The notes below the pieces were generated by a model. It was given only the letters and a program-made list of their open reading frames with translations, made no database searches and was not told the origin of the DNA. A stretch of DNA of 25,420 nucleotides from CAZJHX01 sp964545715 (GTDB taxonomy: Bacteria > Myxococcota_A > UBA9042 > GCA-2863065), in NCBI GenBank assembly GCA_964545715.1, contig CAZJHX010000150.1:1-25420 (forward strand). The letters run 5' to 3'. Below are positions 13,473-22,350 of the stretch, piece after piece. The translations under genes and the position numbers were made by a program. The stretch's first letter is position 1, and each line of letters starts with the position of its first letter.

Positions 13473-16400
13473 GGCTTCTCCAATCTCATGACCAGCCCGC
13501 GCCGCTCGCCCGGAGCGAGCACGGAGTCCGGAGCCCAGCCCACGATGTACAGGTCAGACGTCAGCGAGTCCACCGTCACGTCGCGCACGCCGACGTGGTC
13601 AAAGGGCGGTGCGCCACAGTCCGCGACCGCAGCGCCGAAGGTCATCAGCCGATCGAAGACCCAGATCCCGTCTTGAAGCGCCCCGTGCAGATAGAAACCA
13701 TGACGGCAATCCGTCGCGGCCACGCCCACCCCGTCACCGACGATGTGCACGTCCGTCGCGGTCGCGTGCACGCCATACACGTCGTACCCGGGCCCCCATG
13801 CCGCCGCGGCCGGCCAGCCCTCAGGGCTCATGTCGATCCAGTCCGATCCGTTGAAGCGATAGACCAGCCCCCCTTCGCCGCCCGCCCAGACCGAGTCCGC
13901 GCTGTGCCCATGAACGGCCTGGAAGACCTCGCGCTCGCCCGGCGGACGCACATTGACCGCCAGCACCAGCGGATTGGCGGGATCGTTCGTGTAGACCTCG
14001 CCGCTGTACACGCCTAGAGGCTCGCAGTCGTTGCCCAGGTTGCCATCCCACACCGCGATGCGAGCGACCCAATCGTCGTCCTCGATGCTGGCGCCCGCGA
14101 ACAGCGCGGTCTGGGCCGACGATCCCCACACATCCCGCACGTGAAAGGGCACCTGCTTGCTGCAGGCGTCCGGCGAGTGGACGATCGGCATGGTCGAGCA
14201 GTTCCACCCCGGGCCCAGAAGCTTGCACCGGCGCGCCGTGGACTTCACCTGCGCAAACGAGCTGCCGTCCCCGGCAAAGATCCACGCCTGGCCGACTGGC
14301 GCTACCGCGTGCAGATCCAGCCCCACGCCAACCTGCCCGTTCAACGGGAGAGGCAGCGGTCCCACCGCCCCACCGACCCCGGCCACCACGTCGTCATAAA
14401 TGTCGAGCCACGCCGCATGGGACGCGTCATCCGAGACCAGCGACACAGCCAGCGTGTTCTGGTCCAGCTGGAAGACCGAGGCGCTCACCTGCCCGCCCGG
14501 ATCGGCCGTCCCTGCGAGGTGAATCGGCGTCGGGCCCTCTCGGGGCGCCACGGCCAGCGCGCGGGTATCCGTGGTGGGGCCCGGCGCCGCCTCGGACGCG
14601 ACGATCTGCCACCCCACGCACTGACCCAGCCAGCACGTCCCAGGTGCCGGAGAGGCATCGGTGCACGGCGTCCCGAACGGCTCGGGCTCAAACTCGCAGC
14701 CGACGCCCGCCGTGCAGCCATCCTGTGTGCAGCTGTTGTAGTCCTTGCACAGGATCGCCGTGCCTCGGCACAGGCCACCCGCGCACGTGTCGCCCGCGCT
14801 GCACGGATCGGCGTCATCGCAGGGCAGCGTGTTGGGCACAAACGAGCAGCCGAGCGCAGAGTCACAGAAGTCCGTCGTGCACGGCTGGTCATCATCGCAG
14901 ACCACCGGCACCGACTGGCAGTCCCCGCCCTCGCAGTGATCCGCCGATGTGCACGCGTCCCCGTCGTCGCACGGCACCTGGTTGGTCGTGTACACGCAGT
15001 TGAAGCCCAAGCACGCGTCGTCAGTGCACGGGTTGTCGTCATCGCATTGATCCGCCGACGCGCAGCCGACCTCCGCGCACGCTCCGATCACGGACACGTC
15101 GTCCACGTGGACATCCCCAGCGGCGCCCACCGCCGGATCCGACCGCAGGCGCAGCTCCAGCGCCACCACGGACCCGACCCACGGCCCCAGGGCCACCTCG
15201 ACCTGAGTCCAGTCATCGACCGTCTCGCACGACAGCCACAGCAGCTCGTCGTTGAGCCACAGCTCCGTCACACCCTCCAGGCAGCTGCTGCCGGACAGCG
15301 TCTGGCGATAGCGGAAGCGCAGCACCGTGTCACCGCTACCGACCAGCAGGCGCGGCAGGCTGGCGAGGGCGGTCACAGCCGGAGCCTCGCCCACCGCGGT
15401 CTCGTACGAGCCGTGCAACGCCGTCGGTGGACCAAACGCCGACTCGGCATCCACGCCCCACTGAGCCACGCCGGCCACCGCGCCCGACGGCGCCGAGAAG
15501 TGCCAGCCCTGCGCAAACCCGTTGTCGAACCCGGCAAACCAGCAGCTCTCGTCCGCGCATCCCGCCACGCCGGCCTCAACGCACGCACCGCCGCTGCACT
15601 CAAAGGCGCTGCATGGTCCCGACGGTGTCCCACAATCCGCGGCGTCGTTGCAGCACCCCGAGATCGAGACCTGGCCACATTGATACGCCACGTCGCACGT
15701 GCCGACCGTGCACGCGTCGCCGTCGTCGCACTCGGCAGCGCTCTGGCACTCGATCGGGTGGCACGCGCCGAAGAGCCGGATGTCGTCGAGCTCGACTTTG
15801 GGCCCGCCCGCATAGACATCGAAGCGCAGCGACGCCGAGACGGGAGCTGACGCCGCGGACGGCACGGCCACGGAGACGGTCTGCCAGTCGTGATAGCCGC
15901 AGTGCACCGGCGTCTCGACGTCCCCGACGACCACGAAGAGGCGGCCCAGCTCACAGTTCTCACCGACGCTCTGTCGCAACGCAAACCGCAGGGTGAGCCC
16001 CGATTGCGATGCCAGCGCCGGCGGCAGATCCAAGAACACGCTCTGGCCCACGTCCTCAGCGCCGCCGGTTGCCGCCAGGTGGGCGGGCTGACTCAGCGAT
16101 CCGACCGTCGTGGTCTCGAATACAAAGGTGGTCGACGACGACGCCAACGACCAGCCGACGCCTAAAACCCCATCGATCGTGTCCCCGATGCACGCGCCCT
16201 CGGTGCAGCCGGGGGCCGGAGCAGAGGCGCATTGCCCGTTTGGCGCGCACGTGTTCACCGTGCAGGGATCGTCGTCCGAACACGCCGCCTCGGACTGACA
16301 GCAGCCGGGCACAGGCGCCGTCGTGCACTGCCCCGCAACGCACTGGTCGGTCGTGCACGCGTTGCCGTCATCGCAGGCGCCGTCACATGTCAGTGCGCAG

Positions 16401-19400
16401 TCTCCACCGACCGCCACATCATCGATCAGCGCCGCGCCGAAGCTCAGACCGGCGCCGGAGTTCAACACAAAGCGGACGGTGATCGCCTGCCCCTGATAGG
16501 CCGACAGATCCACGAACACCTGCTTCCACTCGCTGGTCTGCAGGCACGTCGTCCACACCGTGTCGGACGCGCCCGTCGCCGTTAGCACCTCGATCAGAAG
16601 GGCGCCGCTGTCGCAGTCGCCGCTGAGCACGTCCAGCGTGTATCGGAAGCGCAGCGTCGCCTCGCTGCCGATCTGCAGCTTGGGCGCGTCGGCGGTGGCC
16701 AGTGTCGCGCCACCGCCGCCGGCCGCGAACTGGCCGTGCAGCGACCCCGAGCCGTAGTAAGCCGCGGCGGTAGTCGGGGCCCACCCGTCGAGCGTCCACC
16801 CAGTTGCTGTCTCGCCTTCAAAGCCGCTGAAGACGCACGCGCCCACAGCACAACCGGCCAGCGCATCGACGTCGCACGTCCCGGCGATACCCAGCCCCCC
16901 GCTGCCCTCACACACCGGAAGCACGCACGCATCGGCCGGTTTTGGGCAATCCGACGCCTGCTCGCAGCACCCGCCCACTGCGGGCCAGGAGCAGAGTCCA
17001 TCGACGCAGCGCGCCTGCGTACAGGCATCGGCGTCCTCGGGGCAGTCGGCGTCCTGGGCACAACAGCCGGCCGTGGGCAGCACCTGGCACACCGACCCCA
17101 GACACACGTGCTCCGTGCAGCTGTCGCCGTCGTCGGGACAGTCCGAGTCTTGCGCGCAGCAGCCGCCCTTCGGCACGAAGGAGCATGCGCCGTCGAAGCA
17201 CACCGCGTCCGTACACGCCTCGGCGCCGTCACCGATGCAGTCCGCGTCCGCCGTGCAACAACCGTCGATCGGTGTGGACGCGCACCACCCCTCGCCCACG
17301 CATGAGGTCGCCGTACACGGGTTACCGTCATCCACGCAGTCGCCGTCCTGCTCGCAGCAGCCGTCGATAGCCTCGAGCGCGCACGTCCCGGCGGTGCACA
17401 GCACCTGGGAGCAGGCCGTCGGCGCCACCGGGCAGTCGGCGGCGGAGGAGCAGCAGCCCTCGATGGCGCTGAGCACGCACACCCCGTCGCTGCAGCCGAT
17501 CTGCTTACACTTCTGCTGCGCCGCGGGACAGTCCGCCACCGTCTCGCAGCAGCCCGGCAACTTGGCGCCGACCACGCACTGGTTCAGAACGCAGTCGACC
17601 ACATCGCAGGCGCCCACGTCGGGCCCAGAGCAGTCCTCCACGGTCACGCAGCAGTCAGGCGTCGTGGCCGAGCTGCACGTGTTGTTGTTGCAGACCGCGT
17701 GGCTGCACGGCTCCTCCGAGCCTGGGCAATCGGCAGCCATCTCACAGCAGCCATCAATGGGCTGCGACTCGCAGGCGCCGGCGACGCAGGACGCCTCCGC
17801 GCACGGGCCGGGATCGCCACACTGATCGTCATTGGAGCAACAGCCGGGCACGCTGCCCAGGACACACTGGTTGCCGATGCACTCCACGACAGCGCACGGG
17901 GCCCCCGGCGCGACACAGCCCGCGTCCTCCGTGCAGCAGCCCGAGACCGTCTCCACCTTGCACTTGTGGTCCGCGCACACGGCCTTTTTGCACGGGTCCG
18001 CCTCAAACGGACAGTCCTGGGCGCTGTTGCACGTGCAGCCCGGAATCGCGGTGAGGTTGCACTTGCCGCCAACGCATTTACCGCTGACGCATGGATCGGA
18101 GGTGTCGCAGTCCGGCGCGTCGTTCTGGCAGCAGCCCGGGTCCGGCTCGTAGGCGCACACGCCCGCCACGCAGCTGGCCTGCAGGCACTTTCCCGCCTGG
18201 CAGTCGCCGGCCGATTGGCAGCACGCGGGAATCGGCACGAAAGAGCACGTTCCGGCGCCCGACGCCCCGGCCTTCGAGAGGTCGCAGACGTTCGTGGTGC
18301 ACGTGTCGGTGTCCTGGCAGTCGCCTGAGTTCACGCAGCAGCCGGGCACGATCTGGTGGGCGCACTGGCCGTCCTTGCAGGAGTCCACGGTGCACGGGTT
18401 GCTGTCGTCACATTCGGCGGAGACGGAGCAACACCCGATCTGCGGCAGATGCACGCAGTCGCCGCCCACGCATTGGTCCAACGTGCAAGCGGCGCCGTCG
18501 GAGCAGTCGTCGTGCGAGGCGCAGCACGCGGGGATGTCCGTGTTCACACATTGATTGGCCACGCACGCAGCCGATTGGCAGGGACCCGCGGCCATACAGT
18601 CGGCGTCCTCGTAGCAGCAATTGGCGGTCTCTTTCTGAATGCAGGTCCCCGCGGCGCCGCTGTCCGCCAGGCACACAAGCGTTGTGCACGGCTCGTCTGT
18701 CGGCGGGCAGTCCAGCGTGCTGAAACAGCAGCCCGGCAGCGCCTTGTGAATGCAGGTCTGCGTGGAGATCTCGCACGCGTCGGCAGTGCATGGGTCTCCG
18801 TCACCACAGTCCGCCGCCGACGCACAACAGCCGGCCAGAGACGTGTGCTCGCAGGCGTTGTCGATGCACGAGTCCTCAGTGCATGCGGACCCGTCGTTGC
18901 AATCGGCGTCGGACGCACAGCACCCCGCCTGCTCGACAGCCAGACACTGCCCTGCGATGCACAACCCCGCCGTGCATGGGTTGTCGTCCTCGCACTGGTC
19001 GTTGGCGGTGCAGCAACCCAGCGCCGGGTCATTTGTGCACACGCCCAGCGAGCAGCCGTCCGTCGTACACGACAGCCCGTCATCGCAGTCCGCGGCGCTC
19101 TTGCAGCAGGACGGATCGGTGTTGTAGCTGCACTTACCCAACAGGCAGGTATCCGCGGTGCACAGGTCGCCGTCGTCGCAGTCGGTGAAGTCGGCGCAGC
19201 ACTCCTCGATGGGCGACGAGATACACTGGCCCTCGTCACAGACGTCGCTGGTGCACGGATCGCCGTCGTTGCACGTGCCGCAGCTGCCGCCGCAGCCATC
19301 GGGGCCGCAGGTGACATCGCCGCAGGCGGGGACGCACTGGTTGGTACAGGTCACGCTCAGCACAAAGCTCGGAGTCGCGCCCAGGAAGAGCTTCTCCACA

Positions 19401-22252
19401 ACCACGTGGTAGACCTTCTCCGGGATGGCGGTGAACGTGGCCTCGGAGCCGCTCGCCTTGCATGAGCCCGTGTCGCAGCCCCCTGACTCGCCTGCGGTTA
19501 GAACACGCAACCCGAAGCTGGACGCCCCCTGCAGCAGCGTGACGGCTACGGGACCCTGCGCGGTCGTCGTAAAGCGGTAGATTCGGTCCGCGTGCTGGCC
19601 GGAGCCGCACGGGGTATCGCCGATCTGGCTGGGTGCCGCGTCGCCCACCGCCCCGGGGGTGCCGGCCGCACCGCACTGGATGAAGGGCGCGCTGGCGCAG
19701 GCGTCGCAGACCGCTTGCGTCGCACAGTTCGGGTCCTCGCAGTCGATCAGCGTGTCGTTGTCGTCATCCAGGTCGTTGTCGCACAGCTCCAGGCAGACCG
19801 TCGCGCCCCCCGTGCACTCGCCCAGCAGACAGCTCTCGGATGTCGTACAGGCGTTGCCGTCGTTGCAGACCGCCGCGTTGTTGGTGTGCGTGCATCCGGT
19901 CGCCGGCGAGCACAGGTCGTCGGTGCAGACGTTACCGTCGTCACACGCGGAGACCCCCGCGGGGATGCACGTCCCAGCCTTGCAGCCCTCGTTGTCGGTG
20001 CACGCATCACCATCGTTGCAGCTGGCGCCGTCCGGCTTCAACACCACATTGCACTGCCCCGTCGCTGGATCGCAGGTCGACGTCAGACACGGTCCCAGGC
20101 CGTCAGCGGCGCACGTCACGATCGTGGTGGGGTCCAGCTTGCAGACGTTGTCCACGCAGCGGTTGATCCCGTCGCACGGATTTGGCGGCTCGTCCGGGCA
20201 ATCGCTGTCGGCCTTGCAGTCGCAGACAGACGTCGACCCCTTGCACGCACCACCATCACAGATGTCGATCTTCGTACACGGGTCGCCGTCGTCGCAGCCC
20301 AGCCCGTTGGGCGTGTAAGTGCAGCCGACCTCGGCCACGCAGACGTCGTTTGTGCACTCATTGCCGTCGTCGCATGGAATCGCCGCTCCGCCGGCGCACT
20401 GTCCCGCCACGCAGGACTTAGCCGCAGCGCAGGCGTCATCGTCCTCGCACGCCAGCCCGTCGGGCGCGAGCTCCGATTTGCAGGTGCCCGTCGACGGATC
20501 ACACGACACCGTGGAGCAGGGCGAGCCGTCGTCAGGACACCCGGTGGCCGCGGCAGTCTCGAGGACGCACTGGTTGGCGATGCAGTGCCACACCCCGTTG
20601 CAGGTACCGCTTTGGGTGCACACCGCGTCTTCGCTGCACGGACACACGTTCGCGCCCGGCTTGCATTTGCCGTCCTGCGGGTTGCACTTGTCGCCCTGGG
20701 TGCAGGGGTCGCCGTCCTCGCAGTCGTTGTTGTTCTTGAAGTTGGAGCAGCCCTTGTTTGGCTCGCAGACGTCGGTGGTGCAGGGGTTGGCGTCGTCGCA
20801 GTCCTGGATCGACTGCGGGGCGCACTGCCCGTCGGCGCACTGGTCGCCCACCGTGCACGGGTCGCTGTCGCTGCACTCCCCGTCGAAGGGCGCAAAGACG
20901 CAGCCTGCGGTCGGGTCACAGCCGTCTGCAGTGCATGGGTTGCCGTCATCGCACAGCAGGTCGGTGGTCCCGGAGGAGCAGACGCCGTCGCGGCACTCGT
21001 CCTCGATCTCGCAGGCCTGCCCGTCGTCGCACGGCACGTCCAGGTAGATCTCGGAGCACCCCAGGTCCGGCACGCACTCGTTGGCGCTCACGCAGGCTGG
21101 GTTGCACTGGGTGTCGCCGCACGTCTTGGGCACACCGCACGCCGCTTGTGCAGTCGCCTCGCAGAGGCCCTCCTGGCAGACATCGCCCAGCGTGCAGGCG
21201 TTCTCGTCGTCGCAGAACGTCCCGTTGGCCACCACCTGCAGCTGACACAACCCGGTGTCGGGCACGCAGACACGCTCGGTGCAGGGGTCGCCCGTGTCGT
21301 CGCACGTCAAGACGCTGGCGATGACGCACTTGCCGAGCTTGGGCTCGCACTTCAGCGTGCCGTTGCAGAGGTCGTTGTCGTCGAACTCCACGCACGAGCT
21401 GTCCACGTTGGGGTCGCAGTCGCATTGGATGTCATCGGTCGACTCGATACCGCACGTGCCGTCCAGGCACACGCTGTCGGTGCAGGGATTGCCGTCGTCG
21501 CACGGTGTCGCCTCGGGCAGCGGCTGCAACACGCACTCACCGTCGCTGCACACGTTCTGCTGGCAGGGTCCGGCCAGCGCGGGATCGCACACGACTCCTC
21601 CAAGCGGCACCGTGACGCACTGCCCGTCCTGACAGCTGGGCTGCCCGGCGCATTTGTCGGGCGTCGGGCAGTCTTTGTCGACGTTGCAGGGGTTGCAGCC
21701 AGGGGCGTCGGGAGCGGCCTCTCCGACGCAGACACCGTCGGCGCAAGCGTCGGCCACGGTGCAGTCGTTGCCGTCGTCGCAGCCACTTCCGTCTGATAGA
21801 GGGACAGCCAGGCATCCGCCCTGCTCCGAGTCGCAGCCCGTGTATTCGGTGCACGGATCGGGCTCAGGGCAATCCACCGCCTGATCGCGCCCGCAGATCC
21901 CCGCCTGGCACAACGCGATCAGGGTGCATGCGTCACCGTCGTCGCACGGGTCGCCATCCGCCCGGTGCTGCCGCTCACACTCGCCCAGCGCCCCGTCCCG
22001 AGGCGCAACGCACGCCGCCGCCTCGCACTGCCCCATGTTGAGAAAGACACCGTTGCAGTCGTCCTGGCTGTAACAAGGCGGACCTGTGGGAGGCCCCGGC
22101 GTGTCGGTCGCCACATCCGGTGTGCCACCGTCCCGCACGTCGTCAATCTGCTTGGGTCCCGCATCTGCAGGCTCCCCATCGTCGGCGCACGCCGCCACCA
22201 GTAACAAAGCTGCCACCGGCGCCGCGAGCACACGCTGCCGCCATCGCTCCAC
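13469..22252 (-). CDS. Giant Cys-rich repeat lipoprotein (2,927 aa)
   Basis: A huge predicted surface lipoprotein with lipobox LVAAC (Cys22) and an Asp/Pro/Thr tether to about residue 59. The modules in order are: divergent DDGNxCTxDxC repeats (about 60-818); a DNDLDDDNDTLIDCEDPNC motif and a PPC-like domain (about 820-967); a CGPDGCGGSCGTC linker; 24 tandem six-Cys repeats (1020-1801); three jelly-roll-like domains starting at Cys1806, Cys2021 and Cys2237, each about 145-155 residues and separated by Cys repeats; further DDGxxCT repeats (about 2393-2550); and a C-terminal beta-propeller-like region (about 2552-2927) with motifs such as SADSVWAGGEGGLVYRFNGS. A hand count gives about 345 cysteines (about 12%), implying massive disulfide bonding outside the cytoplasm. 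No protease, sortase or self-processing motif is seen. The start is a GTG; downstream starts would lose the basic N-terminus of the signal peptide. Adhesion, matrix or a stalk-like scaffold is plausible but untested. Confidence 0.92.
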   Translation of the reverse strand: MERWRQRVLAAPVAALLLVAACADDGEPADAGPKQIDDVRDGGTPDVATDTPGPPTGPPCYSQDDCNGVFLNMGQCEAAACVAPRDGALGECERQHRADGDPCDDGDACTLIALCQAGICGRDQAVDCPEPDPCTEYTGCDSEQGGCLAVPLSDGSGCDDGNDCTVADACADGVCVGEAAPDAPGCNPCNVDKDCPTPDKCAGQPSCQDGQCVTVPLGGVVCDPALAGPCQQNVCSDGECVLQPLPEATPCDDGNPCTDSVCLDGTCGIESTDDIQCDCDPNVDSSCVEFDDNDLCNGTLKCEPKLGKCVIASVLTCDDTGDPCTERVCVPDTGLCQLQVVANGTFCDDENACTLGDVCQEGLCEATAQAACGVPKTCGDTQCNPACVSANECVPDLGCSEIYLDVPCDDGQACEIEDECRDGVCSSGTTDLLCDDGNPCTADGCDPTAGCVFAPFDGECSDSDPCTVGDQCADGQCAPQSIQDCDDANPCTTDVCEPNKGCSNFKNNNDCEDGDPCTQGDKCNPQDGKCKPGANVCPCSEDAVCTQSGTCNGVWHCIANQCVLETAAATGCPDDGSPCSTVSCDPSTGTCKSELAPDGLACEDDDACAAAKSCVAGQCAGGAAIPCDDGNECTNDVCVAEVGCTYTPNGLGCDDGDPCTKIDICDGGACKGSTSVCDCKADSDCPDEPPNPCDGINRCVDNVCKLDPTTIVTCAADGLGPCLTSTCDPATGQCNVVLKPDGASCNDGDACTDNEGCKAGTCIPAGVSACDDGNVCTDDLCSPATGCTHTNNAAVCNDGNACTTSESCLLGECTGGATVCLELCDNDLDDDNDTLIDCEDPNCATQAVCDACASAPFIQCGAAGTPGAVGDAAPSQIGDTPCGSGQHADRIYRFTTTAQGPVAVTLLQGASSFGLRVLTAGESGGCDTGSCKASGSEATFTAIPEKVYHVVVEKLFLGATPSFVLSVTCTNQCVPACGDVTCGPDGCGGSCGTCNDGDPCTSDVCDEGQCISSPIEECCADFTDCDDGDLCTADTCLLGKCSYNTDPSCCKSAADCDDGLSCTTDGCSLGVCTNDPALGCCTANDQCEDDNPCTAGLCIAGQCLAVEQAGCCASDADCNDGSACTEDSCIDNACEHTSLAGCCASAADCGDGDPCTADACEISTQTCIHKALPGCCFSTLDCPPTDEPCTTLVCLADSGAAGTCIQKETANCCYEDADCMAAGPCQSAACVANQCVNTDIPACCASHDDCSDGAACTLDQCVGGDCVHLPQIGCCSVSAECDDSNPCTVDSCKDGQCAHQIVPGCCVNSGDCQDTDTCTTNVCDLSKAGASGAGTCSFVPIPACCQSAGDCQAGKCLQASCVAGVCAYEPDPGCCQNDAPDCDTSDPCVSGKCVGGKCNLTAIPGCTCNSAQDCPFEADPCKKAVCADHKCKVETVSGCCTEDAGCVAPGAPCAVVECIGNQCVLGSVPGCCSNDDQCGDPGPCAEASCVAGACESQPIDGCCEMAADCPGSEEPCSHAVCNNNTCSSATTPDCCVTVEDCSGPDVGACDVVDCVLNQCVVGAKLPGCCETVADCPAAQQKCKQIGCSDGVCVLSAIEGCCSSAADCPVAPTACSQVLCTAGTCALEAIDGCCEQDGDCVDDGNPCTATSCVGEGWCASTPIDGCCTADADCIGDGAEACTDAVCFDGACSFVPKGGCCAQDSDCPDDGDSCTEHVCLGSVCQVLPTAGCCAQDADCPEDADACTQARCVDGLCSWPAVGGCCEQASDCPKPADACVLPVCEGSGGLGIAGTCDVDALAGCAVGACVFSGFEGETATGWTLDGWAPTTAAAYYGSGSLHGQFAAGGGGATLATADAPKLQIGSEATLRFRYTLDVLSGDCDSGALLIEVLTATGASDTVWTTCLQTSEWKQVFVDLSAYQGQAITVRFVLNSGAGLSFGAALIDDVAVGGDCALTCDGACDDGNACTTDQCVAGQCTTAPVPGCCQSEAACSDDDPCTVNTCAPNGQCASAPAPGCTEGACIGDTIDGVLGVGWSLASSSTTFVFETTTVGSLSQPAHLAATGGAEDVGQSVFLDLPPALASQSGLTLRFALRQSVGENCELGRLFVVVGDVETPVHCGYHDWQTVSVAVPSAASAPVSASLRFDVYAGGPKVELDDIRLFGACHPIECQSAAECDDGDACTVGTCDVAYQCGQVSISGCCNDAADCGTPSGPCSAFECSGGACVEAGVAGCADESCWFAGFDNGFAQGWHFSAPSGAVAGVAQWGVDAESAFGPPTALHGSYETAVGEAPAVTALASLPRLLVGSGDTVLRFRYRQTLSGSSCLEGVTELWLNDELLWLSCETVDDWTQVEVALGPWVGSVVALELRLRSDPAVGAAGDVHVDDVSVIGACAEVGCASADQCDDDNPCTDDACLGFNCVYTTNQVPCDDGDACTSADHCEGGDCQSVPVVCDDDQPCTTDFCDSALGCSFVPNTLPCDDADPCSAGDTCAGGLCRGTAILCKDYNSCTQDGCTAGVGCEFEPEPFGTPCTDASPAPGTCWLGQCVGWQIVASEAAPGPTTDTRALAVAPREGPTPIHLAGTADPGGQVSASVFQLDQNTLAVSLVSDDASHAAWLDIYDDVVAGVGGAVGPLPLPLNGQVGVGLDLHAVAPVGQAWIFAGDGSSFAQVKSTARRCKLLGPGWNCSTMPIVHSPDACSKQVPFHVRDVWGSSAQTALFAGASIEDDDWVARIAVWDGNLGNDCEPLGVYSGEVYTNDPANPLVLAVNVRPPGEREVFQAVHGHSADSVWAGGEGGLVYRFNGSDWIDMSPEGWPAAAAWGPGYDVYGVHATATDVHIVGDGVGVAATDCRHGFYLHGALQDGIWVFDRLMTFGAAVADCGAPPFDHVGVRDVTVDSLTSDLYIVGWAPDSVLAPGERRGLVMRLEKP
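16850..19195 (-). repeat. Array of 24 tandem six-Cys repeats inside the giant lipoprotein
   Basis: Residues 1020-1801 are an unbroken run of units averaging about 98 bases (about 32 residues). The usual unit is x4-Asp-Cys, an acidic loop, Cys-Thr, Cys, x-Gly-x-Cys, then a Cys-Cys pair, for example KSAADCDDGLSCTTDGCSLG followed by VCTNDPALGCC. Most units have six cysteines. Units 12 and 13 share a shifted Cys (GCT then CNS), and the last unit lacks the second Cys of the pair. Units differ enough in sequence that recent DNA-level duplication is not evident. The pattern is protein-level repetition, not a CRISPR array. Confidence 0.9.
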
Positions 22253-22261
22253 GCGTCGTGG

Positions 22262-22290
22262 ATTATCCGGGCCACGATCAAGCGGGTCAA
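22262..22290 (-). promoter_or_regulatory. Promoter for the giant lipoprotein gene
   Basis: On the minus strand TTGACC (22285-22290) and GATAAT (22262-22267) are 17 bases apart, each 5 of 6 matches to sigma-70 consensus. The expected start, near 22255, leaves only about 3 bases before the GTG at 22250-22252, so the mRNA would be leaderless or nearly so. The rest of the divergent spacer (22291-22350) shows no equally good promoter for the plus-strand operon; TGCTGTTAG near 22333 is only a weak extended -10 candidate. Confidence 0.65.
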
Positions 22291-22350
22291 CAAGCGCCCG
22301 ACCACGCGGCGTTACTCGACCGCACGTCGCAATGCTGTTAGTCCTGCCAT

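Noticed and set aside
14141..15850. Long plus-strand open frame opposite the C-terminal third of the giant lipoprotein
   Set aside because: Arg/Val/Ala-rich composition without any motif, and fully overlapped by a recognisable coding sequence.
16850..19195. Regular spacing of similar short motifs suggesting a CRISPR array or minisatellite
   Set aside because: The units vary in length and DNA sequence, keep one reading frame, and conserve cysteines instead of bases; this is a protein repeat.
19592..21796. Long open frame on the plus strand opposite the giant lipoprotein
   Set aside because: It is the antisense of Asp/Cys/Gly-rich codons in high-GC DNA, is rich in Val/Ala/Arg without domains or a ribosome binding site, and the opposite strand has a clear modular protein.
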